Notes under the pieces: generated by a model
What the model was told of the DNA's origin: nothing
Seen by the model: only the letters and a program-made list of their open reading frames with translations
Database searches by the model: none
In this document: piece by piece, positions 1-12,500 of the stretch
Layout of the letters: the number at the start of each line of letters is the position of its first letter
How positions within the stretch are numbered: the first letter of the stretch is position 1
DNA from: Trichoplusia ni
Lineage: Eukaryota; Arthropoda; Insecta; Lepidoptera; Noctuidae
DNA: 64,000 bases
Reading direction: 5' to 3'
Assembly: GCF_003590095.1 (NCBI RefSeq)
Contig: NC_039479.1
Span: 9,610,001-9,674,000 of the forward strand
Made by a program: the position numbers and the translations under genes

Positions 1-892
1 ACGTTTTTGTTCTTTAACAAATGCGATCACTTATGTAATAAATCAATCATGCGCAGCGCGACAAACCGCGAGCCTCGAGAGTAAATCAGACTTTAAATAA
101 TCAACTGTTTAATAGTAAATTAATTTGCACGATATTTGATGTTTGACAACAGCGACTGTAAACCCGATTAACTGTAATATATTAATGTCGGTACGAGTAA
201 ATTGTGTTAGCCATTATTTACCGTGACACGTTCTTGTTTTTATAGTACAGGTAAATATTGTTGTGAACATGCTAGTTACAACACTATTTCAATTAAAGTT
301 GACTGTTAATTGCGTGTTGGTAAATCCTGCTTTAATTAAGGCCGTTTGTTTAATTTATTTTGAGGGTACAATTATTTATTTGATTGATAGATAGCTTAAT
401 AATATATTTTGTCTTATTACTCAAAGCAGGCGTTTTGTATAACATTGACTTCATAAAATAAACCTAGGAAATGTTTTTTTTTTCTATGGCAATTATATAC
501 CTATATTATTATTTAACAATAAATATCCTTTAAATTAAACACCTTAATTATTATTCCTTCGTACTTACGTACGTATTCACAAGTGATGCTACAAGTTGTT
601 GTAGATAATGAACTGACAATCTGTCAACTGCATGCTAATTAGGAGATTGAAATTAACACATTATCAACATTAGAACGTAGAACTATATATTATATGAGTA
701 ATATGAGTATACCTGTTATACAGGCCTTAATAAATAAAATACGTCCCATCATAAATTATTTCACAAAATTTTAGACGAGGTTTTCTCTGACAAGCAAATC
801 GTATTAAATAGGAATCAAAATAATGTTACATCCATAATACTGAGTTAGAATACACCTTTAAGTGATTAAAAAAATACAGAAACTTCATCTAG

Positions 893-943
893 TTGCTACG
901 ACCGCGTAGGTGCTGTAGCAATAGTGCTACGGGCGTAGGTGGT
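893..943. repeat. Short degenerate repeat built on GCTACG / CGTAGG
   Basis: TGCTACG, GCGTAGGTG, GTGCTACGG and GCGTAGGTGG follow each other with partial direct and inverted symmetry. The wording resembles the ACGCCGTGCT tandem array at 21331, so it may be a decayed piece of a similar minisatellite. Confidence 0.3.
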
Positions 944-1778
944 CCATAAATGAGTTCGATTAGTCTAAAGACCGTCTGTAAACACCCAAGTTGAGATTCC
1001 TAGTATGAAAATATTCTTTTTACGTAGACAACATAAGTATTTCTTAAAAAGGAAAAAGTACTGGTAAAACATAATCCATTTATCGAGCCTTCCAGGTGTC
1101 AATGTCACAAAAAAATATTATCTTTCCTGTTGTTAGGAGCACGTCTCAAAGTAAATTGTTGGGAAAAAGGAACCTCCACGTAGTTTACTTACGACGAATT
1201 ATGGAGGTGCATAAGTAAGGGTACTGTCGTATTCACAATGGAAGTACTGAGACCTCTGGCGCGGTGAGGGATAGTTGATTATGTATGGAAGACTGTCGAC
1301 CTACTGACACATGAACTTACTAAGAATGGTTCAAGTTATCTGTGGTGTGGATAAAACTCCAACTATCGAAGAGAGTAGGTACTCGAATCAAATATTAAAT
1401 AATATACGGCTTATAAAATGTAATTGTAATATAAAAAGCCGAATAAATGATTTTGTTTAAAATAAACCGGTTAAGGTAAAACAGAGTGTAAAAATACAAG
1501 TGAATTATGAGGAGGTTGCATGAGTTTGCTTGAATCAAACTGTTGAAATGCTTGAAAATCTTCATATAGTCATTTTAATTAGTCTCGGAAAATGTCCCAA
1601 TGATTATTTAGATTGTGTTTTTATCCTACCCGAAAATGCAGCTTTTCACCCCATTTTACTATCTTTATGATTGTGGTATATGTTGAAGGTGAACAACCAA
1701 TAGAACCGATATAATATGTAAAATTAAAGTGGTTTAATAGTAAAATTGTAGTCGAATAACGTCATGGTTATTATTTTT

Positions 1779-1852
1779 TCCATTTGAACCAGTAGTTCCT
1801 GAGATTAGCTCGTTCAAACAAACAAACAAACTCTTTATATATTAGTATAGAT
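1779..1852 (+). repeat. 3' tail of the ACTAGCTGTTGCCCGCGAC repeat family
   Basis: The segment has CCAGTAGTTCCTGAGATTAG, then a run of CAAA units, then TATATATTAGTATAGAT. This is the same 3' end as the longer copies at 4365 and 8160. The 5' part of the repeat is missing. Confidence 0.6.
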
Positions 1853-3076
1853 TTGTGTATTATATATACTAATAATAAATATTCTTCTTTGAAAACAATC
1901 GTTTACAATAACGTAACCTAATATTTTCGTTTTTTTTACTTTTGAGGAAACATAATATTTGATTAACAACGCTTTTGTTAAAATTCGTGTTCGCGAGTAA
2001 GTGCATTTTTTCTTATTGAACGTTAAGTAATTTTGTATAGTGTCTTGTGTTTATGACGTTTTGAAACTGTGTTTAAACATGATGAAAACCTAAAACTATA
2101 ATGTTAGTAGCTCGGATTAATAAAACAAATATAATAAAAATATTAATATTAACTGCCAGATAGCAATCTTTATGTCAACGGTTGCGTTACGTAATTCGGT
2201 CACATTACGATTACACTATAATCTAGAACGGTAAAAGTTGATTGTATCGTTTTGTGATAGCAATAAAAATAATATTGCTATCATGTGTATGGCGACCATT
2301 GCGATTGGTGAGCTTTCTCTGATAAATCCCTGTAGACGTATCAGTTTCATATCTGTACCCAAAATCATTGGAAATAAAAATTGGTCGAGTTTCTTGTAGA
2401 AAATTGGATGAGTTTGTATTATTGTAAGATTGGCTTCGTGTAGGCTGTTTGTATAGGGAATATGTGTTGGCGTATTGCTAGATGAAAAAGAACGCTGACG
2501 AAAATGGTTTTTTGTTAAACGTGTGTTTTGACGCTTACACAGAGACACAATGAAATCAACTCTGTTTATTGATCTTGCGTGATTTTTTCGTAGAAATCGT
2601 TTCAAGTAAATAAAATTGTGTACAGCAAGGTGTAATTTCTGTTGTTGACTGTCAGTTTAAAAGAGTTAGTATTTTCAATTGTATGTACTCATGAGTTTTG
2701 CCTCAATTCAACTGTATAACTATTTTTTCAGTCAGAAGAGCTTAATTTTTTTTTTAGAAGTTTAACCCAGCCTAACAATTGAATCGAAAGCTTTCGTCAG
2801 CTAAGGCAAAGTTTAAAGTTAAATTAAGGAGTTTAGAATAGTCGTGGCGTTGGAACAAGCAAACAAGGTCCATTAATCATAAAACTAAGGCCCGAGGGGG
2901 TTCTGTACTTAATTATTGAATAGAATCAAAACTTGGATTGTTAACGCTGTGTGTAGTTTCATTTGATTGGATTAACGATTAGACTTATTCAACTTTATTT
3001 TGTGTTAACGACCTGGAAAGTTTATAATTTCATAATATGAACACTAATACGAAACCCACACCTATTAAAATAATTT

Positions 3077-3318
3077 GACGACCTCCTTGGTCGAGTGGCG
3101 TACGCACCGGTTTCAAGATGTCGCTAGCTCTGATATCCCGGGTTCGATCCCCGCTCGGGTAAAATGTAAAAATTCCCATTTCTACATTGTCTCGAGTCTG
3201 GGTGTGTTTGTGGTACCTTCGTTGTATCTGAATTCCATAACACAAGTGCTTTAGCAACTTACTATGGGTTCAGAACAATGTATGTGATGTTGTCCGCATT
3301 TATTTTTATTTTTATTTG
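3077..3318 (+). mobile_element. tRNA-derived SINE, family 1, near full length
   Basis: The head carries pol III promoter boxes: a box-A-like TGGTCGAGTGG at 3088-3098 and a box B GGTTCGATCCC at 3141-3151. These are followed by a tRNA-unrelated body and a TTTATTTTTATT tail at about 3298-3318. The overall wording (CGACCTCCTTGGTCGAGTGG at the start, CATAACACAAGTGCTTTAGC in the body) matches a SINE I know from many moths. It is not a working tRNA, because the head does not fold as a clean cloverleaf. It lies 82 bases before the first visible TMTC1 exon, inside the presumed intron. Confidence 0.75.
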
Positions 3319-3399
3319 CTTATCACTCATAAATCTAAATCCAATAACTTTGGAGTATACTGCATTCTCAGAAGTTTAAAATTATATTCTTTGTTACAG

Positions 3400-3577
3400 G
3401 TTAAACCATGCGCTGGCAGGGCTAAGGCCGTGGTGGTGGCACGCGTGTAACGTTGCGTTGCACGCCGCGTGTTGCGCGCTTGTTGCGCGAGCGTGTGTCA
3501 CGATAGCACGGCTGCAACGACCCTTCGCGGCGCTGGCAGCGTTGCTGTTTGCGGTACACCCTGTGCATACGGAGGCG
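3400..3577 (+). CDS. Tmtc1: TMTC1 window exon 1
   Basis: The acceptor is TTGTTACAG and the donor is GTGAGG. The exon enters with two bases owed by the preceding exon and leaves in phase 0. It encodes LNHALAGLRPWWWHACNV and ends in LLFAVHPVHTEA, the TMTC signature around the second membrane region. It is locally GC-rich (Ala, Cys and Arg codons). Open frames on the other strand across it are shadows. Confidence 0.92.
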
Positions 3578-6500
3578 GTGAGGTTTTTTGTAAAAAGTAT
3601 AATATTTGAGTGTAAAATAAATGTACACATGTAAATTATAAGTTAAGGCCTCCTTGAATCGGCATTGCTTCAAAACAATGTTTATAAAAGTAATTCTTAT
3701 CATGTTTAGACAAGTCCTAGTACAATATAATTTTGGGATCATCAAAACTGTTCGAAACATCGTTCCCGCTGTTCTACAACAACCTTAATTAATTAAAGTG
3801 ATACTAAAAGGAGAGAAAGAGTTCACAGGAAAACTGAAAAATCCATATTTTTAGAAACATACTAAACAACATTCACAAAAGAGGATTACAATATACGGTA
3901 TCCGTGTATCGGAAAACAACACTATTCAATGTAAAAATATCACAAAAAATTGTGTAGGAATTTTTGATGTTTATTTTTCGAGAGCCACTAAATACATTTT
4001 GTAGTGCAATATGAAACACTGCAATGTCACTATTGCATCAAGTTTTAGAAAACAGGTGTTTTATTGTCGGCAGGTAGCCGGAGTAGTGGGCAGAGCCGAC
4101 GTATTAGCTTGTATATTCTTTTTGTCTTCACTCCTAGTATATCACAGGTAAGCAATAATACTACATTTTTTTAAATGTAATAGTTTTGTAGTACACATAG
4201 TAGTCTACATAAAACTAAATATTTAATATAACCTATTGATTGATATTTTGTCTTTACGTAGTTAAAACAAACTCATTACTTTAGCTTTAAGAATAAAATG
4301 TCATCAGACTATGGAAATGTAAAAGAAAAAGAAACTTGCAAATACTTTGTTACCTATATGTAGTACTAGCTGTTGCCCGCGACTTCGTCCACGTGGTTAG
4401 AATTTTCCGTCCTTTCCACATTTTCCAATATATATTCGCCCCTATTAGTCACAGCGTGATGTTATATAGCCTATAACCTTCCTTGATAAATGGTCTATTC
4501 AACACAAAAACAATTTTTCAAATCGACCCAGTAGTTCCTGAGATTAGCGCGTTCAAACAAACATACAAACTCTTCAGCTTCATATATTAGTATAGAGTAT
4601 AGAAATAGATATGAAGATAATGTTATGTCAACTATCATATCACGTGATATTGTCATAAAATGAACAGGAGTTATGACTATTTATTGCCACTAGATATGGC
4701 GTAACTGTGTTTTATGTTCGTCATATAAAAGTTATGATTATTATAACATCCAATAAACGTTCGTCGTGTTAAAAATGTCTCACGGGTTGATGTGATTTTT
4801 GAAATTTCAGTCACATTTGATAACCATAGCAAAAATGTTTTTAAATCCTTTATATCCTAAAACCACACATCTTATATTAATAATGTCACTGCGAATTAAA
4901 AAGTCAATTTTTTCACATACAAATTTTGTAAGGAATTTTCTAATTTTTGTGCGCAATTCTTTATTTATTGAATTGACTATTTTGACTGCACATATATCCC
5001 AGTCCTAAAGTTCACCATGCCAATCTCACTCAGCCAGAAGTCGCGGTTTCAATCCCCACTCGTGCATGATAAATATGTTTTTCTTTAGTAATTAAAAACA
5101 AGTCTTTATCTCTTCGTAAAACAATAGACAGCTTATTAATTTCCATCGAAAGTAATATTCTTCTGAGACATTCAATAAACAAGTTTACAAACAGGCAATA
5201 TTTCTTTAAGGATTTACCTGTCAAAAAATACTTATTAAATGTATTCCAATCGAACGTATCTCTCGACGTAAAGCTTCTTAAGTTTTTGGGCAATAAGAAA
5301 CATTCGTTTACTCCCTTGATAATAGTAAGTACCTGAAAAGCTATACATGTACCTGAAATGGGTCTTTCAGGAGGTATTTACAGGAGGTATTGGTATTGAG
5401 AAGTATTGTATATTATACCTAGAGACTTACACTTGTAATACCCATATTTATCAAAGCCTTTGAGTCGTTATAATGAGCCACGTCAGTTTATGATTAAGGA
5501 CTCCAGTCAGGTTAGAACCTAGTCAGGTGATTTATTATATAAATACGCGTGAGTTAGTTATTATCATATGATATTATTCGGTTGGTACGAAGTGGCGCGA
5601 GCCTGGGAATTGACAATATGAGTCCTTAGGTTAAAATAAAAGTGTGTTCAGACTGTCAATTTATAATCACTCAAAGAATTCTTATCTATAAATTCAAAAG
5701 TGCCAACCTTCAGAAGTTTCAATAGAACAGTCATACGAAACAAAACTCTACAAACCAAAAATTCATTGAATCCCTGTCTATAAACTATGATTGCGTTCAT
5801 GAACAATTTCCAGGATATCAGAAATAGTATTAAACCGAGATCAAGTTAATCCTCAATCAACATCCAAATTGAAACATAAGAGAAAATATAATCAACCACC
5901 TCATTTCCGCTGCTTCCCTACAAAGCCCCTATCCTAATAAATATAGCATATAAAATACTGTCCATTATTTCTAGGCCTACGAGCAACAAGAAGTGTGTGT
6001 GGCTCAGTGTGGTGCTGGGGGCTCTGAGTATGCTGGCCAAAGAAACCGGCATCATGATATTTATACTCAATCTAGCCTTCGACTTTTATAGATGTTGGCC
6101 GTTTGTTAAAAGGTATTGTAATAGATTTTAATCTTTCACGGAATTCTTATTGTGATGAGCCGAGTTTATTGTTTGGAAAATCTCTTCTGCCGGAGATATT
6201 CTTATACTTGTTGAACGTTTATCAAATAAAATGATTTATTACTAGTTTGGGATTATTTGTCTGTAAAATTTGTAGACTGGTATTTTTTAAAAAGCTGTCA
6301 CTCGTTTGATACTTATAGACGAAGTTAAGTCAAATGAGACCAACATTCCTAAAAAATTCTTTGTAAGAACGAGTCAACAGAAAACTCTGGCTCTCGACAA
6401 TAGCTTAACAAGGTCCTTAATGAACTAGACCTCGTATTAACAGTACACTTTGAACACTTGTAGCTTTTATTTGCTTCTCATTTGCAAGACTCACTTGTTT

Positions 6501-9500
6501 TTTTAGCGAGAGTAATAGGAACAGGGGTCCTACCATCAGCTTTTGATGTAAGACTGTTGACTGTTGAGGAAACGAGATGACGCTCTACGACTGAATTGTG
6601 CTGTCTCACTCTTTCAACTGTTTTGACGTATATATTTTGATAGCTACCTTGAGCAATATTATAAAAGACAATGTGACTCTTTGTTAAGACGTTCAGAAGT
6701 CGTACTTAATTTGTTTTTTAATTGTTTCCAGAATTATAGTTTATTTTGTAATATTACAATATTTATATATAACGTTAAAATAATATTGTAATTTTAGTCT
6801 CAAAAAAGAAGTAGGACTTTATTTTTCGTATCGAACATCATTTCTGCGAACGGTTTCTTTAATTGTGAATATCATTTTTTTTCAACTGTGTGTTATTTTG
6901 TTTCTTGATTAGTATTTACTTACTGATCCTCATTTGTGGTATTATATAAATACAAATAACTTGATAATTTGCTTCAAAGTTAAATGTTTATCCTTATGAT
7001 TCATCATAAAATCGAACCAGCTTTTTATGAGATGACCAAGAATATTAGCCTTAGATCGATAGTTATAAAGACTGTATTTTAAAATAAATGGTCTTTTAGG
7101 TCAATATGTTCGTTGAAAATTGAGAAGAAGTGCACTGGGTTATCAATCCGAGCCATCAAGGTGGTCGTGTCACTGGCTCTGCTCGTCTGCCTGCGGCTGG
7201 CCCTGCTGCAGGGGACCTGGCCATCATTCTCACCTCAAGACAACCCGACTGCCTTCCACCCGAGCTTCTTTGTCAGGTAACATGTACTTATAGTTTCCTT
7301 TGCATACGAGTACATGTAAAGAAAAAATCCAGCGTTATTAATCACTTGAACTCTCGGACATTGATTCGAGTGACTAATTATACAGATTTCTTTTTTTGCT
7401 TCTAAGTTTGCAACCATTCAGTTTTACGTAATTATTTCAATTTGTATACCATTTGATATAAAAAACTTACATTTATTCTGTATCCTTAACATTTCAATAA
7501 AATATGCATTATAAAACGAAGCGCATAAAATTAAAGTAAATTTTAATGTATTTTTTTTTCTACAAAATGTGAGTGCCGAGTTTATTCAAATAAATATCCT
7601 TTGTTCTAGATTGATGACATTCTGCTACCTAGCAGCATTTAACTGGTGGTTACTCCTGTGTCCGTGGACCCTGAGCCACGACTGGCAGATGGGGTCGGTG
7701 CCACTCATAACGAGCGGTTGGGACCCCAGGAACCTGCTCACGTGCGCTGCGTTTGGGGCGCTGTTGTTACTGTGCTATAGATGCATTGCTGACTTGGAGG
7801 TAAGTGGACTTTTACTCCTAAGGAGTATCAAAATTAGTAGTATTGCCGGGCTTTCATTGTTATCATAATTACGGCTAAATTCGAAAACCCTAAGAAAGTA
7901 TACCATTTAAAGTAACTGACTTGTAAAACATTAATTCGTCGGAACTTTAAACTAAAAGAGACAACAATAGACTTTCATTAGTTTCAATTTTTTTTTTGAT
8001 CTAAACCAAAATAAACGTTTTCATTTTAAGTAAACCGTTTTCCAGGAACTTTTAAAACGCTACAGAAATGGCTCTAGATGCGCTTTTAAAATGTTAGTGT
8101 AGATGTCCAACTGCATAACTTACTTTTAAAAATAAATATGTATACAGTTTATCTTATTCACTAGCTGTTGGCAGCGACTTCGTCCCCGTGGCGTGGGTAG
8201 AAGAAATAAGTTATGATTTATACCTGCCCTATTCTTTCACATTTTCCATTGTATCTTCGCTCCTATTAGTCGCAGCGTGATGGTTTATAGCCTAAAGTCT
8301 TCGATGAATGGTCTATTCAACACAAAACGAATTTTTCTATTTGGACCAGTAGTTCCTGAGATTAGCGCGTTCAAACAAACAAACTCTTCAGCTTTATATA
8401 TTAGTATAGATTATTGTTGATGCTTGCAAGAACCTCGTAAACTACCACTAGACTAAAATTGTATTTAATATTTTGTTTGTTTCAGGTACAGAAGCACACG
8501 CCAGCAGTGATCGGTCTTCTCCTAATGGTTCTACCGTTTGTGCCTGCTAGTAATCTACTAGTCACCGTGGGATTTGTTATTGCCGAAAGAGTGTTGTATA
8601 TACCGAGGTATTTAATTCCATATGTCTGGATTTATTCCCTTTTGTTTTTTTTTATACGCAGGCGTCTTTCTATAGTGTTATAGTAGTGATAAGGGAAAGA
8701 GGATAACTTGAAGTTCGTGGGTAACTGTTCCATTCCTTGTTTCGTTACAAATGAAGTGTAAAAGAAAACAGCTACAAAAAAAAGAATTTATATATGAGCT
8801 AATTAATGCTTATGAATTATTACAGCACCACTAAAATCGTAATTATAATCTGTTCCTTATTATCATAGCGTGGGCAGCGTAATAATAACCGCATACGGAG
8901 TGCAGCTGATGTGGTGCTCCAAGCCTGGGACGAAAGTCGTTCTGGCAGTGGGTCTGGCAATACTGGCTGCCAGTGGAGTGGCACGGACACATCGCAGGAA
9001 CGCTGACTGGCGGGACCGAGCCACTCTGTTGAGGTAAGCATTTCGTACGTGCCTCTAATATCAAAATATTTACTCTCACGGGGAAATTACTTCGGTCTGC
9101 TGAGTGGGTCGCAAAACTTTAATTTTATTAAGGAAATTGGATATAGCTTGTTTTATTTACAGAAGGTGTATATTATAAGTTAGGCAGTTTATTGCATAGG
9201 TTTTTAATGAGATATGATGGAGATGTAAGATGGTATGACATTGGAAGTAGTCATCACGCCAAACAAACCTACTGTGAATTATGGCTTGTGCGTAGGGTAA
9301 ACGTTTGTGTGATCCATAAGTGCTAGATTGGAATCGAACACTTCATCATCATCATCATCATCAGCCTATCGCAGTCCACTGCTGGACATAGGCCTCTCCA
9401 AGTGCACGCTACTGAGATCGATTTTCGAACACTTGCGTTGCCTTAAGTATCAAGGCAATAAATTAAGCACATCGGTATAAGGTAATGTCTATTTAATACC

Positions 9501-12500
9501 AAGTAATTATGTCTTATAATTATAGAAGTTGCTACCGATGCTTCAAGACAGTTACAGCTTATTATCAACTTGAGATAATTACATTCTTTCAGTTTTGAAG
9601 TTTGTTTAGTGTGATTTCTCAAGGCCACTTCTTACTACGAATTTTATAGTTTTCTTTAGAACTTAGACTAATAAGTTAATTTGGAAACCAATTTTACTTT
9701 GCATTCATTTATTTTAGCACAATAAAAAAATGCTCAAACGTATGAAAATGACTTTTCGTATCTCTGGGTCACGTGACTTAAACCTGTGATTTTCCTACAT
9801 AGCAGCCTTATCAAATCTGACGATACTAAAAAGTTTAGCTAAAACTTATATCGGTAACAGGCAAAACTATAACATACACCTAAACGAATAAGGTTTGTTT
9901 TAATAAATTTAATATCTATCGTAGCAATAGCAAAACATTTGACATGATATAGCGTATCTCCCAGACGGTAACTTCATAAAATACTCAGTAATGAAATATC
10001 GGTTATATTAAACTCTCTTGCCGGTTTATGAGTCCGTTCAATTTTCTATAGAAGACGTTTTAGTACTTGTTTATGGGTAAGTGAATGTGTTCGAGCCATT
10101 TTAAGAGGTTTACTTAATGGGAATGCCTTTCAAATAGAGTTCTGGCAATTCGATTTCGAAGTCAACGACCAAAATTTCGAAGTTCAATTATTTTGTTTTC
10201 TTTGCGTGTCAGTGACTCTTATAATGTGTTTTTTCGTCGAATAGATGCAACATAATATGGAAAACCATTGAATTTTTAAAAGAAAAATACTTGGAAGTTA
10301 CTTCATGGATACTGCTATAAAAGTATAGTATTCAAAATAACTTTATCTTTTCATTTTATGTATCTTAATTCAATTTAGACGAAATCTAAATACGAAGTTA
10401 CGACATAATCCATTTCTACCCTTTTCACAAGAATTTATTAGTTTGAATGCAAGCAAAGTCTTTATCTTGACTCACGAGTTTCTAATAAAAATGTTATATA
10501 ATCAAAATCATTGTAAACAAAATCGCTTAAAACATAAATACGAACACTTTATACTAACTATTGAAGTATTAAGAGCGTCGTTACTTCCAATAGTTGTTTA
10601 CATCGGGACGTCTAGTAAAAGTAATTAATTAAAACTATCGTTTACGTCCGCAGTTTCAATCAGTTAATGGTTTTTGATACAACTCTATGCAAATGAGATG
10701 TGTTGCGATACAAACTGTGTGTTATATTATAGTGTTGTTTAGAAGACTTAGAGTGCACAACGTTGGTGATATTGTTTTTATATTGATAACTAGCTGTTTC
10801 CCGCGACTTCGTCCGCGTTGTTAGAAGATTAAAGTTAGGAATTTTTGAACGGAAGCTCTCGAAGATGAATAATTTTCCCTGTTTTTTTCCACATTTTCCC
10901 TGTTTTTTTCCACATTTTCCATTGTATCTTCGCTCCTATTAGTCGCATCGTGATGGTATATAGCCTAAAACCTTGTTCGATTAATGGTCTATACAACACA
11001 ATTTTTCAATTTAAACCAGTAGTTCCTGTGATTAGCGCGTTCAAACAAAGAAACAAACAAACTCTTTAGCTTTATATATTTCTTTATATGCTTAACTAAT
11101 CCGTTTTAGATAACTTACATGTTGATCAAAGTGTATTTATGGATGAAGTATTGTATCACTTAACCACGACAATGATGCGTGCACCTTCCTTGTATATTAT
11201 ATACCAAAGTGGATCTTAATTTATGAGATAATTCTTAGTACTTGTTACTTCTAGACTTATTTCAAAAAACCTTTGAAAAAAAGTAGGAACAAACCAATTT
11301 TATGACTATTTATACACCCTTAATTTTAGGCAACGTTACACACAAGTGTGTGTAAAGTTAATTAAACAAAATAACAGCATAGATTAAATGGGACCAACAA
11401 CTACAGTTTTGGAGAGATTGTTCCCAGAGGAAGGCACTGGTAACTAATTACTCTGCCTGCCATCCAGATTGATGATTGCACTGCACAGTTATAGGGCAGT
11501 AAACCAACACCAAACTGCTCATTGGTCGCAGGAATCTCGCAGAAGGCTAATAAAGATATCTTTATTATCTACTTTATATTTTCTGATGTTACGAAGGGTC
11601 AATTGTCGTAAAATAACTATATCGTTTATTGGATGGTGATGAAGAATGTTCGAGAAATAACGATTTAGATGTGTAGGTTTATCAAACACAGCATGTGTCT
11701 TGAAAAATAAGAGTTAGTTTTTATCAAGTTTGCACTGTCTGTGTGTATGAGTCTGTCTGCTTCGTAGTAGCTGTTGAACGGATGAAACGATTTTGATTTA
11801 GTTTTTTTGTTTGTTTGTATATTGTATTAGTCTGTAGTGCTGTTACGGTAGTGATTGTGGTATGTACATTGAATATTAATAACTCTTTCCGAAGCTACAC
11901 TCTACTTTTTTCAGAATTAAAATAACATACTTTGAAGTCAACATTATCGTCATAAATGTATTGCAATGAACAGAAATATTATTTTCCAAGTACCGCTATT
12001 TAAGTCTGTAGTATCATTTTCTTTCCAAGTAACGTGTTTCAGGTAACTGAAATACTTCAGTACAGATAGTTCCATACTTCGAGACCGACCTGTTTTAAAT
12101 AGTTTCAAGTCGAATACTTGTGTAAAGCGAGAGGGTGCACATTGCAGTAACTTCAAGGGGCGCCCAGTTACCCACAAGTAAAGTTTTCGGCACCGAAAAC
12201 TCAATGCATTCCGAGCTAGATAAAGTTACATAACGACTCCTTTAAAGACGAACGTTCAGGTCTCGACTCCTGTTTAAATGGATCTCATACATTCAACGCT
12301 AAACTCACAGTCTCATAAGGTACAAATATATTCGAAGAAAAGTTTATAGTACTTTTTGGTTGAGTGTTTCTAATTTATGAAACACATTGAGTTCGGCTTT
12401 GGCTCAATTTCTAGATCAGGAAATAGGAATCTGAAGTATCGTTTGAAATTTAGTACTTATAAAAGTGTTGAGATATTTGTGTTTGGGACTTTAATTTGTC

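Larger units (their letters stand above)
1..3076. other. Non-coding AT-rich DNA upstream of the first visible TMTC1 exon
   Basis: I find no exon here. In particular I see no sequence encoding the conserved TMTC stretch that should come just before the first visible exon (a Tyr-Arg-Pro-Leu type motif). The region is therefore most likely intron, with the 5' end of the gene outside the window. It holds two small repeat fragments, annotated separately, and otherwise nothing recognisable. Confidence 0.6.
4148..5974 (+). other. TMTC1 intron with two repeat fragments
   Basis: This intron carries a 3'-complete copy of the ACTAGCTGTTGCCCGCGAC repeat (4365-4596) and a fold-back family fragment (5474-5575). 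Near 5043 there is a weak box-B-like GCGGTTTCAATCCCC that I do not call a SINE. Nothing else is recognisable. Confidence 0.7.

Noticed and set aside
2216..2605. 129-codon - strand open frame, the longest listed
   Set aside because: Unrecognised composition in AT-rich DNA. It probably lies inside the TMTC1 intron and no supporting signals were found.
3141..3151. Box B motifs that could suggest tRNA genes (also at 15709, 32090 region, 53036)
   Set aside because: All sit in SINE heads with long tRNA-unrelated bodies. No clean cloverleaf or anticodon arm is present.
9343..9363. (CAT)n runs as regulatory or CRISPR-like repeats
   Set aside because: They are microsatellite tails of RTE-type LINE fragments. 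No spacer-repeat structure exists anywhere in the window.
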